Of a stretch of 13,612 nucleotides of DNA, positions 7,749 through 13,583 are shown piece after piece. This DNA comes from Clostridiales bacterium UBA6363 (GTDB lineage: Bacteria > Bacillota > Clostridia > UBA1381): contig DJRJ01000128.1 of NCBI GenBank assembly GCA_002438865.1, positions 2,606 through 16,217 of the forward strand, given 5' to 3'. The notes under the pieces are model-generated. The model was not told the DNA's origin. It was given only the letters and a program-made list of their open reading frames with translations, and made no database searches. Made by a program: the position numbers and the translations under genes. The number at the start of each line of letters is the position of its first letter. Positions within the stretch are counted from its first letter, which is position 1.

Positions 7749-8699
7749 TTAATTATTTTTACCCAGATTTTCCTCCATCTGGCGCATAAGTCTGTTGTTA
7801 AGCTCAACAGCGGCATTATATCCCATACGCTTTTGCCTGTTGTTCATTGCGGCAACCTCTACTATAACCGCAAGGTTTCTGCCGAGTCTTACGGGAATTG
7901 TAAGGCTGGGGATATTTATTCCCATTATATTTGTATATTCATCAACCATACCGAGACGGTCGTAGTTTCTTCCCTCGACCCACGGTTCAAGGTGGATTAT
8001 CATATCTATGCTTTCGGTATCTTTAACCGCACCCATACCGAATATTTCCTTTACGTCTATTATACCTATTCCACGAAGTTCAACAAAATGACGGATTATC
8101 TCGGGTGACGAGCCGACAAGCGTTCTGTCCGATACCCTCTTTATCTCAACCGCATCATCCGCAACAAGTCTGTGACCTCGCTTTACAAGCTCGATAGCCG
8201 TTTCACTCTTTCCGACACCGCTCTCGCCCATTATGAGTATTCCCTCGCCGTAAACCTCGACAAGTACGCCGTGGCGTGTGCGCCTGGGCGCAATCTGCAC
8301 ATTGAGATAACGTATGAGCGCACTCATAAAATCCGATGTGCTAAGCTCCGTGCGGAGCAATATCCTGCCGTATTTTTCCGCAAGTTCTTTCATTTCGGGA
8401 AACACCTGCAAACCTCTTGTAACAACAAGTGCGGGAAAATTATGCCCGAAATACGTTTCAAGACGCTTTTCACGCTCGTCTGCGGAAAGCTTTTCAAGGT
8501 ACGTAAACTCAACCTTTCCCATTATCTGTATACGCTGATCGTCAAAATAATCAAAAAATCCCGCCATCTGCAAACCGGGACGGTTTACGTCGGAGGTGGA
8601 AACAAGCACCTCGTCAATATTCTCCGGCTCGCATATCTTTTCCAGCTCAAATTCTTCAATTATACTGCTTATCGGTATTGTAAATTCACTCTCGTACAT
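7749..8699 (-). CDS. hprK: HPr kinase/phosphorylase
   Basis: HprK phosphorylates HPr of the phosphotransferase system on Ser46 when ATP and fructose 1,6-bisphosphate are high, and removes the phosphate when inorganic phosphate is high; P-Ser-HPr is the co-repressor for CcpA. The 316-residue protein has an N-terminal domain (about 1-130), H143 in RHGVLVEVYG, Walker A GESGVGKS at 158-165, acidic residues D181 and D182, the family signature around VELRGIGIIDV (206-216), and the C-terminal IPVRLGRNLAVIVEVAAMN (268-286) with MGYNAA after it. All expected catalytic residues are present. GGTGAAC a few bases before the ATG is a modest ribosome binding site. It is the first gene of the six-gene run, behind the promoter at 8771-8799. 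Fructose 1,6-bisphosphate is the product of PfkA, coded at the left end of the window. Confidence 0.97.
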   Translation of the reverse strand: MYESEFTIPISSIIEEFELEKICEPENIDEVLVSTSDVNRPGLQMAGFFDYFDDQRIQIMGKVEFTYLEKLSADEREKRLETYFGHNFPALVVTRGLQVFPEMKELAEKYGRILLRTELSTSDFMSALIRYLNVQIAPRRTRHGVLVEVYGEGILIMGESGVGKSETAIELVKRGHRLVADDAVEIKRVSDRTLVGSSPEIIRHFVELRGIGIIDVKEIFGMGAVKDTESIDMIIHLEPWVEGRNYDRLGMVDEYTNIMGINIPSLTIPVRLGRNLAVIVEVAAMNNRQKRMGYNAAVELNNRLMRQMEENLGKNN

Positions 8700-8724
8700 A
8701 ACTGTTCACCGCCGAACCACACGC

Positions 8725-8739
8725 TTATCTTCTGCGCAT
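8725..8739 (-). other. Possible four-codon leader ORF (Met-Arg-Arg-Arg-stop) upstream of hprK
   Basis: In the predicted hprK leader, a good ribosome binding site (GAAAGGAT) is followed by an 8-nt spacer and ATGCGCAGAAGATAA, which encodes MRRR and a stop. The ORF is out of frame with hprK and ends 25 nt before its ATG. A spurious match of this size can arise by chance; the site is recorded because spacing and position suit a translated leader. Confidence 0.25.
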
Positions 8740-8770
8740 AAATTCTTATCCTTTCAATGGGTATATACAT

Positions 8771-8799
8771 ATTATAACTCATTTGCGGGATTTTTGCAA
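8771..8799 (-). promoter_or_regulatory. Sigma-A promoter of the hprK-dnaE operon
   Basis: On the minus strand a -35 box TTGCAA (8794-8799) and a perfect -10 box TATAAT (8771-8776) are 17 nt apart. Transcription should begin near 8764, leaving a leader of about 65 nt before hprK. No other promoter of comparable quality is seen between here and dnaE, in line with one long transcript. No obvious catabolite-response (cre) palindrome overlaps it. Confidence 0.75.
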
Positions 8800-8900
8800 T
8801 AATATATATAACTTTTCTTTCCTTTAAGGCAAACATATTATAAATATTCGCCGATTTTCACGCTTTTATGATTTTTTTTGAAAAATTTGAATAAAAACAC

Positions 8901-8929
8901 TTGCAAAATTATTATTTTTGTGTTAAAAT
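8901..8929 (+). promoter_or_regulatory. Sigma-A promoter of rpmB
   Basis: A -35 box TTGCAA (8901-8906) and -10 box TAAAAT (8924-8929) are 17 nt apart. Transcription should begin near 8936, giving a leader of about 35 nt. The upstream stretch 8866-8900 is rich in A and T runs, which would suit an UP element. The divergent hprK promoter has the same -35 hexamer and lies about 100 nt away. Confidence 0.75.
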
Positions 8930-8971
8930 ATCTCTTGATGTTTATTGATATGTATTAGGAGGTGTTTTGGA

Positions 8972-9160
8972 ATGGCTAAATGTGATATATGCGGTAAGGG
9001 AGTAACCTTCGGTATAAAGATGTCTCATTCACACAGAAGATCAAACAGAGCTTGGAAACCAAACATAAAAAAGGTTAAGGCTGTAGTAAACGGTTCGGTT
9101 AAGTCGGTTCACGTTTGCACACGTTGCCTGCGTTCAGGTAAAGTACAGCGTGCGGTTTAA
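8972..9160 (+). CDS. rpmB: Large ribosomal subunit protein bL28
   Basis: The 62-residue protein MAKCDICGKGVTFGIKMSHS... is ribosomal protein L28 of the 50S subunit. It keeps both zinc-ribbon cysteine pairs (C4, C7 and C49, C52), so this is the zinc-binding form and not the cysteine-free copy made under zinc limitation in some bacteria. The basic core HSHRRSNRAWKPNIKKVKA contacts 23S rRNA. The start is set by a strong AGGAGGTG site at 8957-8964; an earlier in-frame TTG at 8945 would lie upstream of that site and is rejected. The gene stands alone, with its own promoter and terminator. Confidence 0.97.
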   Translation: MAKCDICGKGVTFGIKMSHSHRRSNRAWKPNIKKVKAVVNGSVKSVHVCTRCLRSGKVQRAV

Positions 9161-9175
9161 TTTATGTGCGATTTT

Positions 9176-9204
9176 AAACAGCTTGTTTTGCAAGCTGTTT
9201 TTTT
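9176..9204 (+). terminator. Rho-independent terminator of rpmB
   Basis: AAACAGCTTG (9176-9185) pairs perfectly with CAAGCTGTTT (9191-9200) around a 5-nt loop, and the T tract runs on to 9204. It starts 15 nt after the rpmB stop. It should separate rpmB from murA. Confidence 0.92.
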
Positions 9205-9264
9205 CGTGTTTCATTATGGATTTTTTACAAAAAAATTAAATTTTATTTTTTGTGCATTTTTTCT

Positions 9265-9293
9265 TTGCATTTTGCGCATTTTTTTGGTATAAT
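9265..9293 (+). promoter_or_regulatory. Probable promoter of murA-yycJ-rlmH
   Basis: A perfect -10 box TATAAT (9288-9293) lies 17 nt after a poor -35 match TTGCAT (9265-9270, three of six consensus bases). Transcription would begin near 9300 and leave a leader of about 60 nt before the TTG start of murA. The leader is A+T-rich and shows no recognised riboswitch. Confidence 0.65.
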
Positions 9294-9360
9294 GTAGTAT
9301 CAGATACTTATGATAATTAATATACTTGATTTATACATCAATTAAAAAGGGGTGTAACTA

Positions 9361-10641
9361 TTGGATAAGCTCTTAATAAAAGGCGGAAACCGCCTTCACG
9401 GCGAAGTAACTATAAGCGGCGCAAAAAATGCCGCTGTGGCAATTCTCCCCGCATGCCTTTTGGTAGACGGCAAATGCAGAATTGAAAATCTTCCCGATAT
9501 TAAAGATGTAAGGCTTTATTTGAAAATTCTCGAAAATCTTAATGCAAGCGTTGTTTATATAGACAAAAATACGGTGGAAATAGACTGCACAAATGTAAAT
9601 TCATGTACGCCTCCGGGCGATCTTACAAGAAAAATGCGCGGTTCAAGCTATCTTATGGGCGCACTGCTCGGCAGATGCCGCACATTTGCGGTAGATCCCC
9701 CCGGCGGCTGCGATTTCGGCACACGCCCGATTGATCAGCACATTAAAAGTTTCGAGGCGCTCGGTGCCGAAATAGACGCTAAAAAAAGCATTGTAAAAGG
9801 CAGAGCGGACAATCTGCACGGCGGCAACATATTTTTTGATGTTGTAACCGTCGGCGCAACCATAAACGCAATCCTCGCCGCAGTCAAAGCTGACGGCGTA
9901 ACGGTTATCGAAAACGCCGCAAAAGAGCCGCATATCGTTGACCTTGCGAATTTCCTTAACAATATGGGCGCAAATATACGTGGTGCGGGAACGGATACAA
10001 TAAAGGTAAAGGGCGTGGACAGCCTTCACGGCGGCTCATACCCGATTATCCCCGACCAGATAGAGGCAGGCACTTTTATGATTGCCGCCGCCGCCACAAG
10101 AGGTGACATAGTGCTTAATAACGTTATTCCACGTCATCTTGACATAATCTCGGCAAAGCTTATAGAAGCCGGCGTTAAAGTTCAAAACGGCGAGGACAGC
10201 GTTCATGTGTGGGTTGATGAAGACACAAAATTCAAGCATGTAAACTTTATCGCACTCCCCTATCCCGGTTTTCCGACCGATATGCAGCCTCAGCTCGTTG
10301 CTTTTTTAAGCACCGTTGACGGCATAAGCACGGCACGAGAGGGTGTCTGGGACGATCGTTTCAGATACGTAAACGAATTAAAGCGCATGGGCGCAGACAT
10401 TCGTGTAGAGGGAAAACTTGCGATTATAGACGGAATTGAAAAGCTTTCCGGCGCATGCGTGCGTGCCACCGATCTGCGTGCCGGCGCCGCAATGATTATT
10501 GCCGGACTTATGGCGGACGGCATAACGGAAATAACCGATATATATCACATCGACCGTGGATACGAAAATTTCGAGCAGAAATTTATACAGCTCGGCGGAG
10601 ATATACACCGTGTTACCGTTGTTGATGAAAGCTTTGATTAA
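9361..10641 (+). CDS. murA: UDP-N-acetylglucosamine 1-carboxyvinyltransferase
   Basis: MurA transfers enolpyruvate from phosphoenolpyruvate to UDP-GlcNAc, the first committed step of peptidoglycan synthesis, in the cytoplasm. The 426-residue protein shows SGAKNAA with K22 and N23, the catalytic loop PPGGCDFGTRP with C117 (equal to Cys115 of E. coli), and PGFPTDMQPQ near the active site. Because the catalytic residue is Cys and not Asp, the enzyme should be of the fosfomycin-sensitive kind; this follows from known MurA chemistry and was not tested. Translation starts at TTG, supported by an AAGGGGTG site at 9347-9354 and by MDKLLIKGG, which aligns with the family's usual start. It heads an apparent operon with yycJ (12-nt gap) and rlmH. 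Confidence 0.97.
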   Translation: MDKLLIKGGNRLHGEVTISGAKNAAVAILPACLLVDGKCRIENLPDIKDVRLYLKILENLNASVVYIDKNTVEIDCTNVNSCTPPGDLTRKMRGSSYLMGALLGRCRTFAVDPPGGCDFGTRPIDQHIKSFEALGAEIDAKKSIVKGRADNLHGGNIFFDVVTVGATINAILAAVKADGVTVIENAAKEPHIVDLANFLNNMGANIRGAGTDTIKVKGVDSLHGGSYPIIPDQIEAGTFMIAAAATRGDIVLNNVIPRHLDIISAKLIEAGVKVQNGEDSVHVWVDEDTKFKHVNFIALPYPGFPTDMQPQLVAFLSTVDGISTAREGVWDDRFRYVNELKRMGADIRVEGKLAIIDGIEKLSGACVRATDLRAGAAMIIAGLMADGITEITDIYHIDRGYENFEQKFIQLGGDIHRVTVVDESFD

Positions 10642-10653
10642 CAGGGGTTATCA

Positions 10654-11439
10654 ATGATTGAATTAATATCACTTATAAGCGGGTCATCGGGAAATTCGTC
10701 CGTTATCACTGACGGAAAGACTACATTGCTTTTAGACTGCGGAACATCGGCTAAAAGGCTTGAAGAATCGCTTGCAAATGCCGATATTCTCCCCAAGAAT
10801 ATCAGTGCTTTGCTTATCACGCACGAACATTCCGACCATATAAAAGGAGCCGGCGTGGCTGTGCGCAGATATAATCTGCCCATTTACGCCACTGCTCCCA
10901 CGCACAAGGCAATGGATATAGGAAAAATCAATGATGATTTGCGTATGGAAATTACTCCCGAAAAATCATTTGAAATAGACTCTATAGGAGTTACTCCGTT
11001 TTCTATACCGCACGATGCGGCAATGCCTGTCGGATTTGTCTTTTCATCGGGTGATGAAAGCGTTGCGGTTGCAACCGATATAGGGCGTATGAACGAAAAT
11101 ATTCTAAATCATCTGCACGGCTGCAAAAAAGTGTTGCTCGAGTCAAACCACGACGTTGATATGCTCCGTGTAGGACCTTATCCCTATCCGCTTAAACAGA
11201 GAATACTGAGCGATTTCGGGCATTTATCAAACGCCAGTGCCGCCGAGGCAGCACTCGACCTTGCAAATCACGGTACAAAACAGCTTATGCTCGGGCATTT
11301 AAGCGTACATAACAATTACCCCGAAACCGCAATTATGGAAACATATAACAGGCTTACGTCGGCAGGTGTGGAGGTTGGGCGTGAAATTACACTCCAGGTC
11401 GCCGACAGATATAAAATAACGAAATTTTACAGCTTATGA
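10654..11439 (+). CDS. yycJ: YycJ/WalJ metallo-beta-lactamase-fold hydrolase
   Basis: The 261-residue protein belongs to the metallo-beta-lactamase fold. The metal site is seen as HEHSDH (57-62), the aspartate in ATDIGR, and later histidines in SIPHD, LESNHD and LGHLSVHNN. The start GSSGNSSVI is typical of the YycJ/WalJ group, which in Bacillus-type genomes is coded near the walRK two-component genes and has been linked to coordination of cell division with DNA replication and to mismatch-repair exonuclease activity. No walRK genes are in this window, so the function here comes only from family membership. An AGGGG site precedes the ATG. The stop overlaps the rlmH start by 4 nt. Confidence 0.92.
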   Translation: MIELISLISGSSGNSSVITDGKTTLLLDCGTSAKRLEESLANADILPKNISALLITHEHSDHIKGAGVAVRRYNLPIYATAPTHKAMDIGKINDDLRMEITPEKSFEIDSIGVTPFSIPHDAAMPVGFVFSSGDESVAVATDIGRMNENILNHLHGCKKVLLESNHDVDMLRVGPYPYPLKQRILSDFGHLSNASAAEAALDLANHGTKQLMLGHLSVHNNYPETAIMETYNRLTSAGVEVGREITLQVADRYKITKFYSL

Positions 11440-11909
11440 ATATTACCGTACTGTGCGTCGGAAAAATTAAAGAGAAATATTTCACCGATGCGATAAACGA
11501 ATATAAAAAACGTATGTCACGTTTCGGTAAATTTGAAATAATCGAAATACCGGACGAAAAAATCCCCGACCGTGCCTCGGAAAAGGAAATGTCCGCAATC
11601 AAGGACAAGGAAGGCAAAGCCATTCTTGCAAAACTGAAGGGCGGATATGTGGTTTCTATGTGCATAGAGGGAACAGAAATTTCAAGCGAGCAGCTTGCCG
11701 ATAAAATATCTGCGGTTTCCATGACATCGTCGAATATTACATTCATAATCGGCGGTTCGCTCGGATTGTCCGATGAGGTGAAAAGCCGTTCGGACATCAG
11801 GCTGAGTTTCGGGCGCATAACCCTGCCGCATCAGTTAATGCGTGTTGTTTTATGCGAGCAGGTATACCGTGCATTTAAAATTATAAATAATGAAAATTAT
11901 CACAAATAA
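11436..11909 (+). CDS. rlmH: 23S rRNA pseudouridine-1915 N3-methyltransferase
   Basis: RlmH is a SPOUT-class methyltransferase that uses S-adenosylmethionine to methylate pseudouridine 1915 in helix 69 of 23S rRNA on the assembled 70S ribosome. The 157-residue protein has the knot elements FIIGGSLGLSDEV (103-115) and LPHQLMRVVLCEQVYRAFKI (130-149), and the conserved C-terminal tail ending YHK. Its ATG overlaps the yycJ stop (ATGA) and no ribosome binding site is seen upstream, so translation probably depends on re-initiation from yycJ. The last two codons and the stop are inside the terminator hairpin at 11901-11940. Confidence 0.96.
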   Translation: MNITVLCVGKIKEKYFTDAINEYKKRMSRFGKFEIIEIPDEKIPDRASEKEMSAIKDKEGKAILAKLKGGYVVSMCIEGTEISSEQLADKISAVSMTSSNITFIIGGSLGLSDEVKSRSDIRLSFGRITLPHQLMRVVLCEQVYRAFKIINNENYHK

Positions 11910-11940
11910 GCGGTGTGCTGATGCACACCGCTTATTTGTG
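11901..11940. terminator. Shared two-way terminator between rlmH and the YdcZ-type gene
   Basis: CACAAATAAGCGGTGTGC (11901-11918) and its exact reverse complement (11923-11940) form an 18-bp perfect stem with a TGAT loop. T-rich stretches lie in the 3' arm and outside on either strand, so it can serve both convergent genes, although neither side has a long uninterrupted T tract. On each strand the outer arm codes His-Lys-stop (CAC AAA TAA): the end of rlmH on plus and of the transporter gene on minus. Confidence 0.8.
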
Positions 11941-12357
11941 TTTGAATAGTATAACTCCCGCAAGCATTAAAATCAAACCGCAGTATTTGTTCCACCCGAA
12001 TGCGACCTTTTCGCTGTCCATAAATCCGAATGCGTCAATCAACGCCGCCGTCAAAAGCTGTGCAATCAATATTGACGATACCGCCAGCGCCGGGGTCAGC
12101 TTTTTCATTGCAAGCATAACGGTTATCGTTATCAGAATACCGAACACTCCGCCGAGCAGATACCACTTATTCACTCCCGTTATCTCACGTATATTCCCTT
12201 TTCCCAATACCCACATTGCAATAAGCGACAGCAAAAACGCCGTTCCCTGAACGTATGCGTTTGCCTCATACAGTCCCGTTTTCTCACCCAGACGTGTATT
12301 CATCACGCCCTGTATGCTCATCGCCGCACCTGCAATTATGCTGTAGATAAAACCCAT
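11932..12357 (-). CDS. YdcZ-type (DMT superfamily) small membrane transporter
   Basis: The 141-residue protein has about five hydrophobic segments, near residues 3-19, 35-52, 65-84, 90-109 and 121-138, and opens with MGFIYSIIAGAAMSIQGVMN, followed by TRLGE. That opening and the size fit the YdcZ family (half-size drug/metabolite transporter relatives, often working as dimers). The substrate is unknown. A methionine 30 codons upstream (12447) is in frame, but the start at 12357 has AAAGGA about 9 nt before it and matches the family length, while the longer form adds a basic soluble tail. The gene stands alone, pointing toward rlmH. A weak promoter may lie in the ssrA upstream region, but none was good enough to list. 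Confidence 0.85.
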   Translation of the reverse strand: MGFIYSIIAGAAMSIQGVMNTRLGEKTGLYEANAYVQGTAFLLSLIAMWVLGKGNIREITGVNKWYLLGGVFGILITITVMLAMKKLTPALAVSSILIAQLLTAALIDAFGFMDSEKVAFGWNKYCGLILMLAGVILFKHK

Positions 12358-12434
12358 AATTGAAATTCCTTTAATGTTTTTTCTTATTTTGCCCTCTTTG
12401 GAATAAATAATTCGCCTTTTATGTATAATTTCGA

Positions 12435-12463
12435 TTGATTTTTTCATATAATTATGGTATACT
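12435..12463 (+). promoter_or_regulatory. Promoter of ssrA
   Basis: A -35 box TTGATT (12435-12440) and -10 box TATACT (12458-12463) are 17 nt apart. Initiation near 12470 would give a short 5' extension that RNase P removes to form the mature end at about 12484. Confidence 0.8.
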
Positions 12464-12483
12464 GTATTTACAAATTAATATAT

Positions 12484-12834
12484 GGGGATGTCATGGTTTC
12501 GACGGGGATAATGAAACCTGAGCAGCGAGTAGTGTCAAGTTTCACTTAAAACAGCTTAACTTTAAATATAAACGCTAACAAAACAGAATTAGCTTACGCT
12601 GCCTAATTGCGGCGTTGTCCGCTCCGAATGTACCGCAGTTCGGACTCGGGCATAATATCAGCGGTGAACGTGAGTAAAGAATTGTTTTCGGCTTTGCCAC
12701 GCATAAGAAAACTACCGATGCCGTAGCTTTGGTTATGGAGCAGCGGCAAAGGGAATGTTAATCATAACCTGCACTCGGAGAAGCTCGGGCGGACTTATTT
12801 TCGGACACGAGTTCGATTCTCGTCATCTCCACCA
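12484..12834 (+). ncRNA. ssrA: tmRNA (transfer-messenger RNA)
   Basis: tmRNA with SmpB frees ribosomes stalled on broken messages and adds a degradation tag to the unfinished protein. The 351-nt gene starts GGGGATGTCATGGTTTCGAC, a hallmark 5' end. The acceptor stem GGGGATG (12484-12490) pairs with CATCTCC (12824-12830, one G-U), followed by A and an encoded CCA (12832-12834). The T arm is ACGAG-TTCGATT-CTCGT (12807-12823). The tag reading frame lies at 12574-12606. The RNA is one piece, not circularly permuted. The 5' boundary could be off by a base or two. An open frame starting inside the 3' part (12755) is not a gene. Confidence 0.97.
12574..12606 (+). other. tmRNA proteolysis-tag reading frame (ANKTELAYAA)
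   Basis: The resume codon GCT begins ten codons reading A-N-K-T-E-L-A-Y-A-A, then TAA. With the alanine carried by tmRNA, the full tag would be AANKTELAYAA. The end AYAA differs from the ALAA found in E. coli and B. subtilis but keeps the small hydrophobic C-terminus that ClpXP-type proteases recognise. The position in the RNA, between the first conserved section and the later pseudoknot region, is as expected. Confidence 0.9.
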
Positions 12835-12837
12835 GCT

Positions 12838-12863
12838 AACCACGCCTTTCGGGCGTGGTTTTT
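12838..12863 (+). terminator. Rho-independent terminator of ssrA
   Basis: AACCACGCC (12838-12846) pairs with GGCGTGGTT (12852-12860) around a short TTTCG loop, and T residues run to 12863. It begins 4 nt after the encoded CCA. Confidence 0.92.
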
Positions 12864-12896
12864 GCATTGCGGTAAAATTTTCATTTTGTATTGTAT

Positions 12897-12924
12897 TTGA
12901 CAACGATATGTTGTATAATATAAT
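12897..12924 (+). promoter_or_regulatory. Promoter of the mntA-hepT pair
   Basis: A perfect -35 box TTGACA (12897-12902) lies 16 nt from a perfect TATAAT (12919-12924). A second, overlapping TATAAT is at 12914-12919 and would pair with TTGTAT at 12891-12896 (17 nt). The first register puts the start near 12931, inside the AAAGGAG ribosome binding site (12928-12934); the second starts near 12926 and keeps that site whole. Which one is used cannot be told from sequence. Confidence 0.75.
12900..12914. repeat. Small inverted repeat between the -35 and -10 boxes of mntA
   Basis: ACAAC (12900-12904) and GTTGT (12910-12914) form an exact 5-bp inverted repeat around GATAT. Its place in the promoter spacer would suit an operator, for example for autoregulation. 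The arms are short and A+T-rich, so chance is a real alternative. Confidence 0.3.
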
Positions 12925-12943
12925 CATAAAAGGAGTTGATACT

Positions 12944-13234
12944 ATGCTGACAATTAAACAAATAATAACTGCGGCTGAAACCGTTGCAAAGGAATTTCCG
13001 ATAATCGGCATAAGTTTATTCGGCTCTTACGCTGAAAGCCGAAATACTGAGGATAGCGATGTGGATATTCTTGTTGAGTTTTCACCGCAAATAAAAGTTA
13101 CCCTTTTAACTGTATGTGCTGTTAAATATCGCATGGAAGAATTGCTTAATACGCCTGTAGACATAATCACTCTTCCTGTTCCGAAGGATTCAATACTTGA
13201 AATAAATAAGGTGGTACCGCTTTATGCAGCATAG
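12944..13234 (+). CDS. mntA: MntA-type minimal nucleotidyltransferase antitoxin
   Basis: The 96-residue protein is a minimal nucleotidyltransferase. It has the GSX10DXD signature exactly: G27-S28 (in LFGSYAESR) and D39/D41 (in SDVDILVEF), with a third carboxylate likely D73 in TPVDIIT. In studied pairs MntA transfers AMP groups from ATP onto a tyrosine of HepT and so neutralises the toxin. The ATG at 12944 has AAAGGAG 9 nt upstream; the open frame extends into ssrA, but that part is not coding. It overlaps hepT by 11 nt, in the usual antitoxin-first order. Base composition is more A+T-rich than in the housekeeping genes to the left, in keeping with acquired DNA. Confidence 0.92.
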   Translation: MLTIKQIITAAETVAKEFPIIGISLFGSYAESRNTEDSDVDILVEFSPQIKVTLLTVCAVKYRMEELLNTPVDIITLPVPKDSILEINKVVPLYAA

Positions 13235-13580
13235 AGATAAAATAATACTTGATAAAATTATTGATGAGGCAAATATTGCAACAAAAATGCTGTCTGATAT
13301 AAAGCAAGAAGATTTTATATCTGATGACATATTAAAACGTGCTGCGGCAATGTCGGTTATAAACATAGGTGAATTGGTTAAAAATTTAACTTTCGAATTT
13401 AGAAACGAATACAAAAGTGTACCATGGAAAGCTATTTCGGGATTTAGAGATGTAGCTGCACATAAATACGGAACATTGGATATGAATATAGTGTATAATA
13501 CCGTCAAAATAGATATTCCGATGTTAAAAGAAAACATACAGCAAATATTAAAAACGGCGGATGTGAAAATTACTGAATAA
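13224..13580 (+). CDS. hepT: HepT-type HEPN ribonuclease toxin (DUF86)
   Basis: The 118-residue, all-helical-looking protein carries the HEPN active-site motif RX4HXY as R75-DVAA-H80-K-Y82. In the family R and H form the metal-independent RNase site, made by a dimer, and the tyrosine is the residue modified with AMP by MntA. All three are present, so the toxin looks intact. Other family marks are AAAMSVINIGELVKNL (40-55) and WKAISGFRDVAAHKYG (68-83). The ATG has AAGGTGG (13208-13214) nine nt upstream, inside mntA, so translation is coupled. After the stop there are only 32 bases to the window edge, and these look like an insertion-sequence end. Confidence 0.92.
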   Translation: MQHRDKIILDKIIDEANIATKMLSDIKQEDFISDDILKRAAAMSVINIGELVKNLTFEFRNEYKSVPWKAISGFRDVAAHKYGTLDMNIVYNTVKIDIPMLKENIQQILKTADVKITE

Positions 13581-13583
13581 AAT

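Noticed and set aside
8945..8971. TTG start 9 codons upstream for rpmB
   Set aside because: It lies before the AGGAGGTG site and gives a tail not found in L28 proteins.
9320..9345. A+T-rich hairpin (TTGAT with ATCAA) in the murA leader as a riboswitch or attenuator
   Set aside because: It is a 5-bp weak stem with no T tract and no resemblance to a known riboswitch.
12358..12447. Thirty extra residues at the start of the YdcZ-type protein
   Set aside because: The extension is basic and soluble, unlike the family, and the inner ATG has AAAGGA before it.
12755..12943. A long N-terminal extension of MntA
   Set aside because: It would overlap the 3' end of ssrA and its terminator. The ATG at 12944 has a strong ribosome binding site and the family length.
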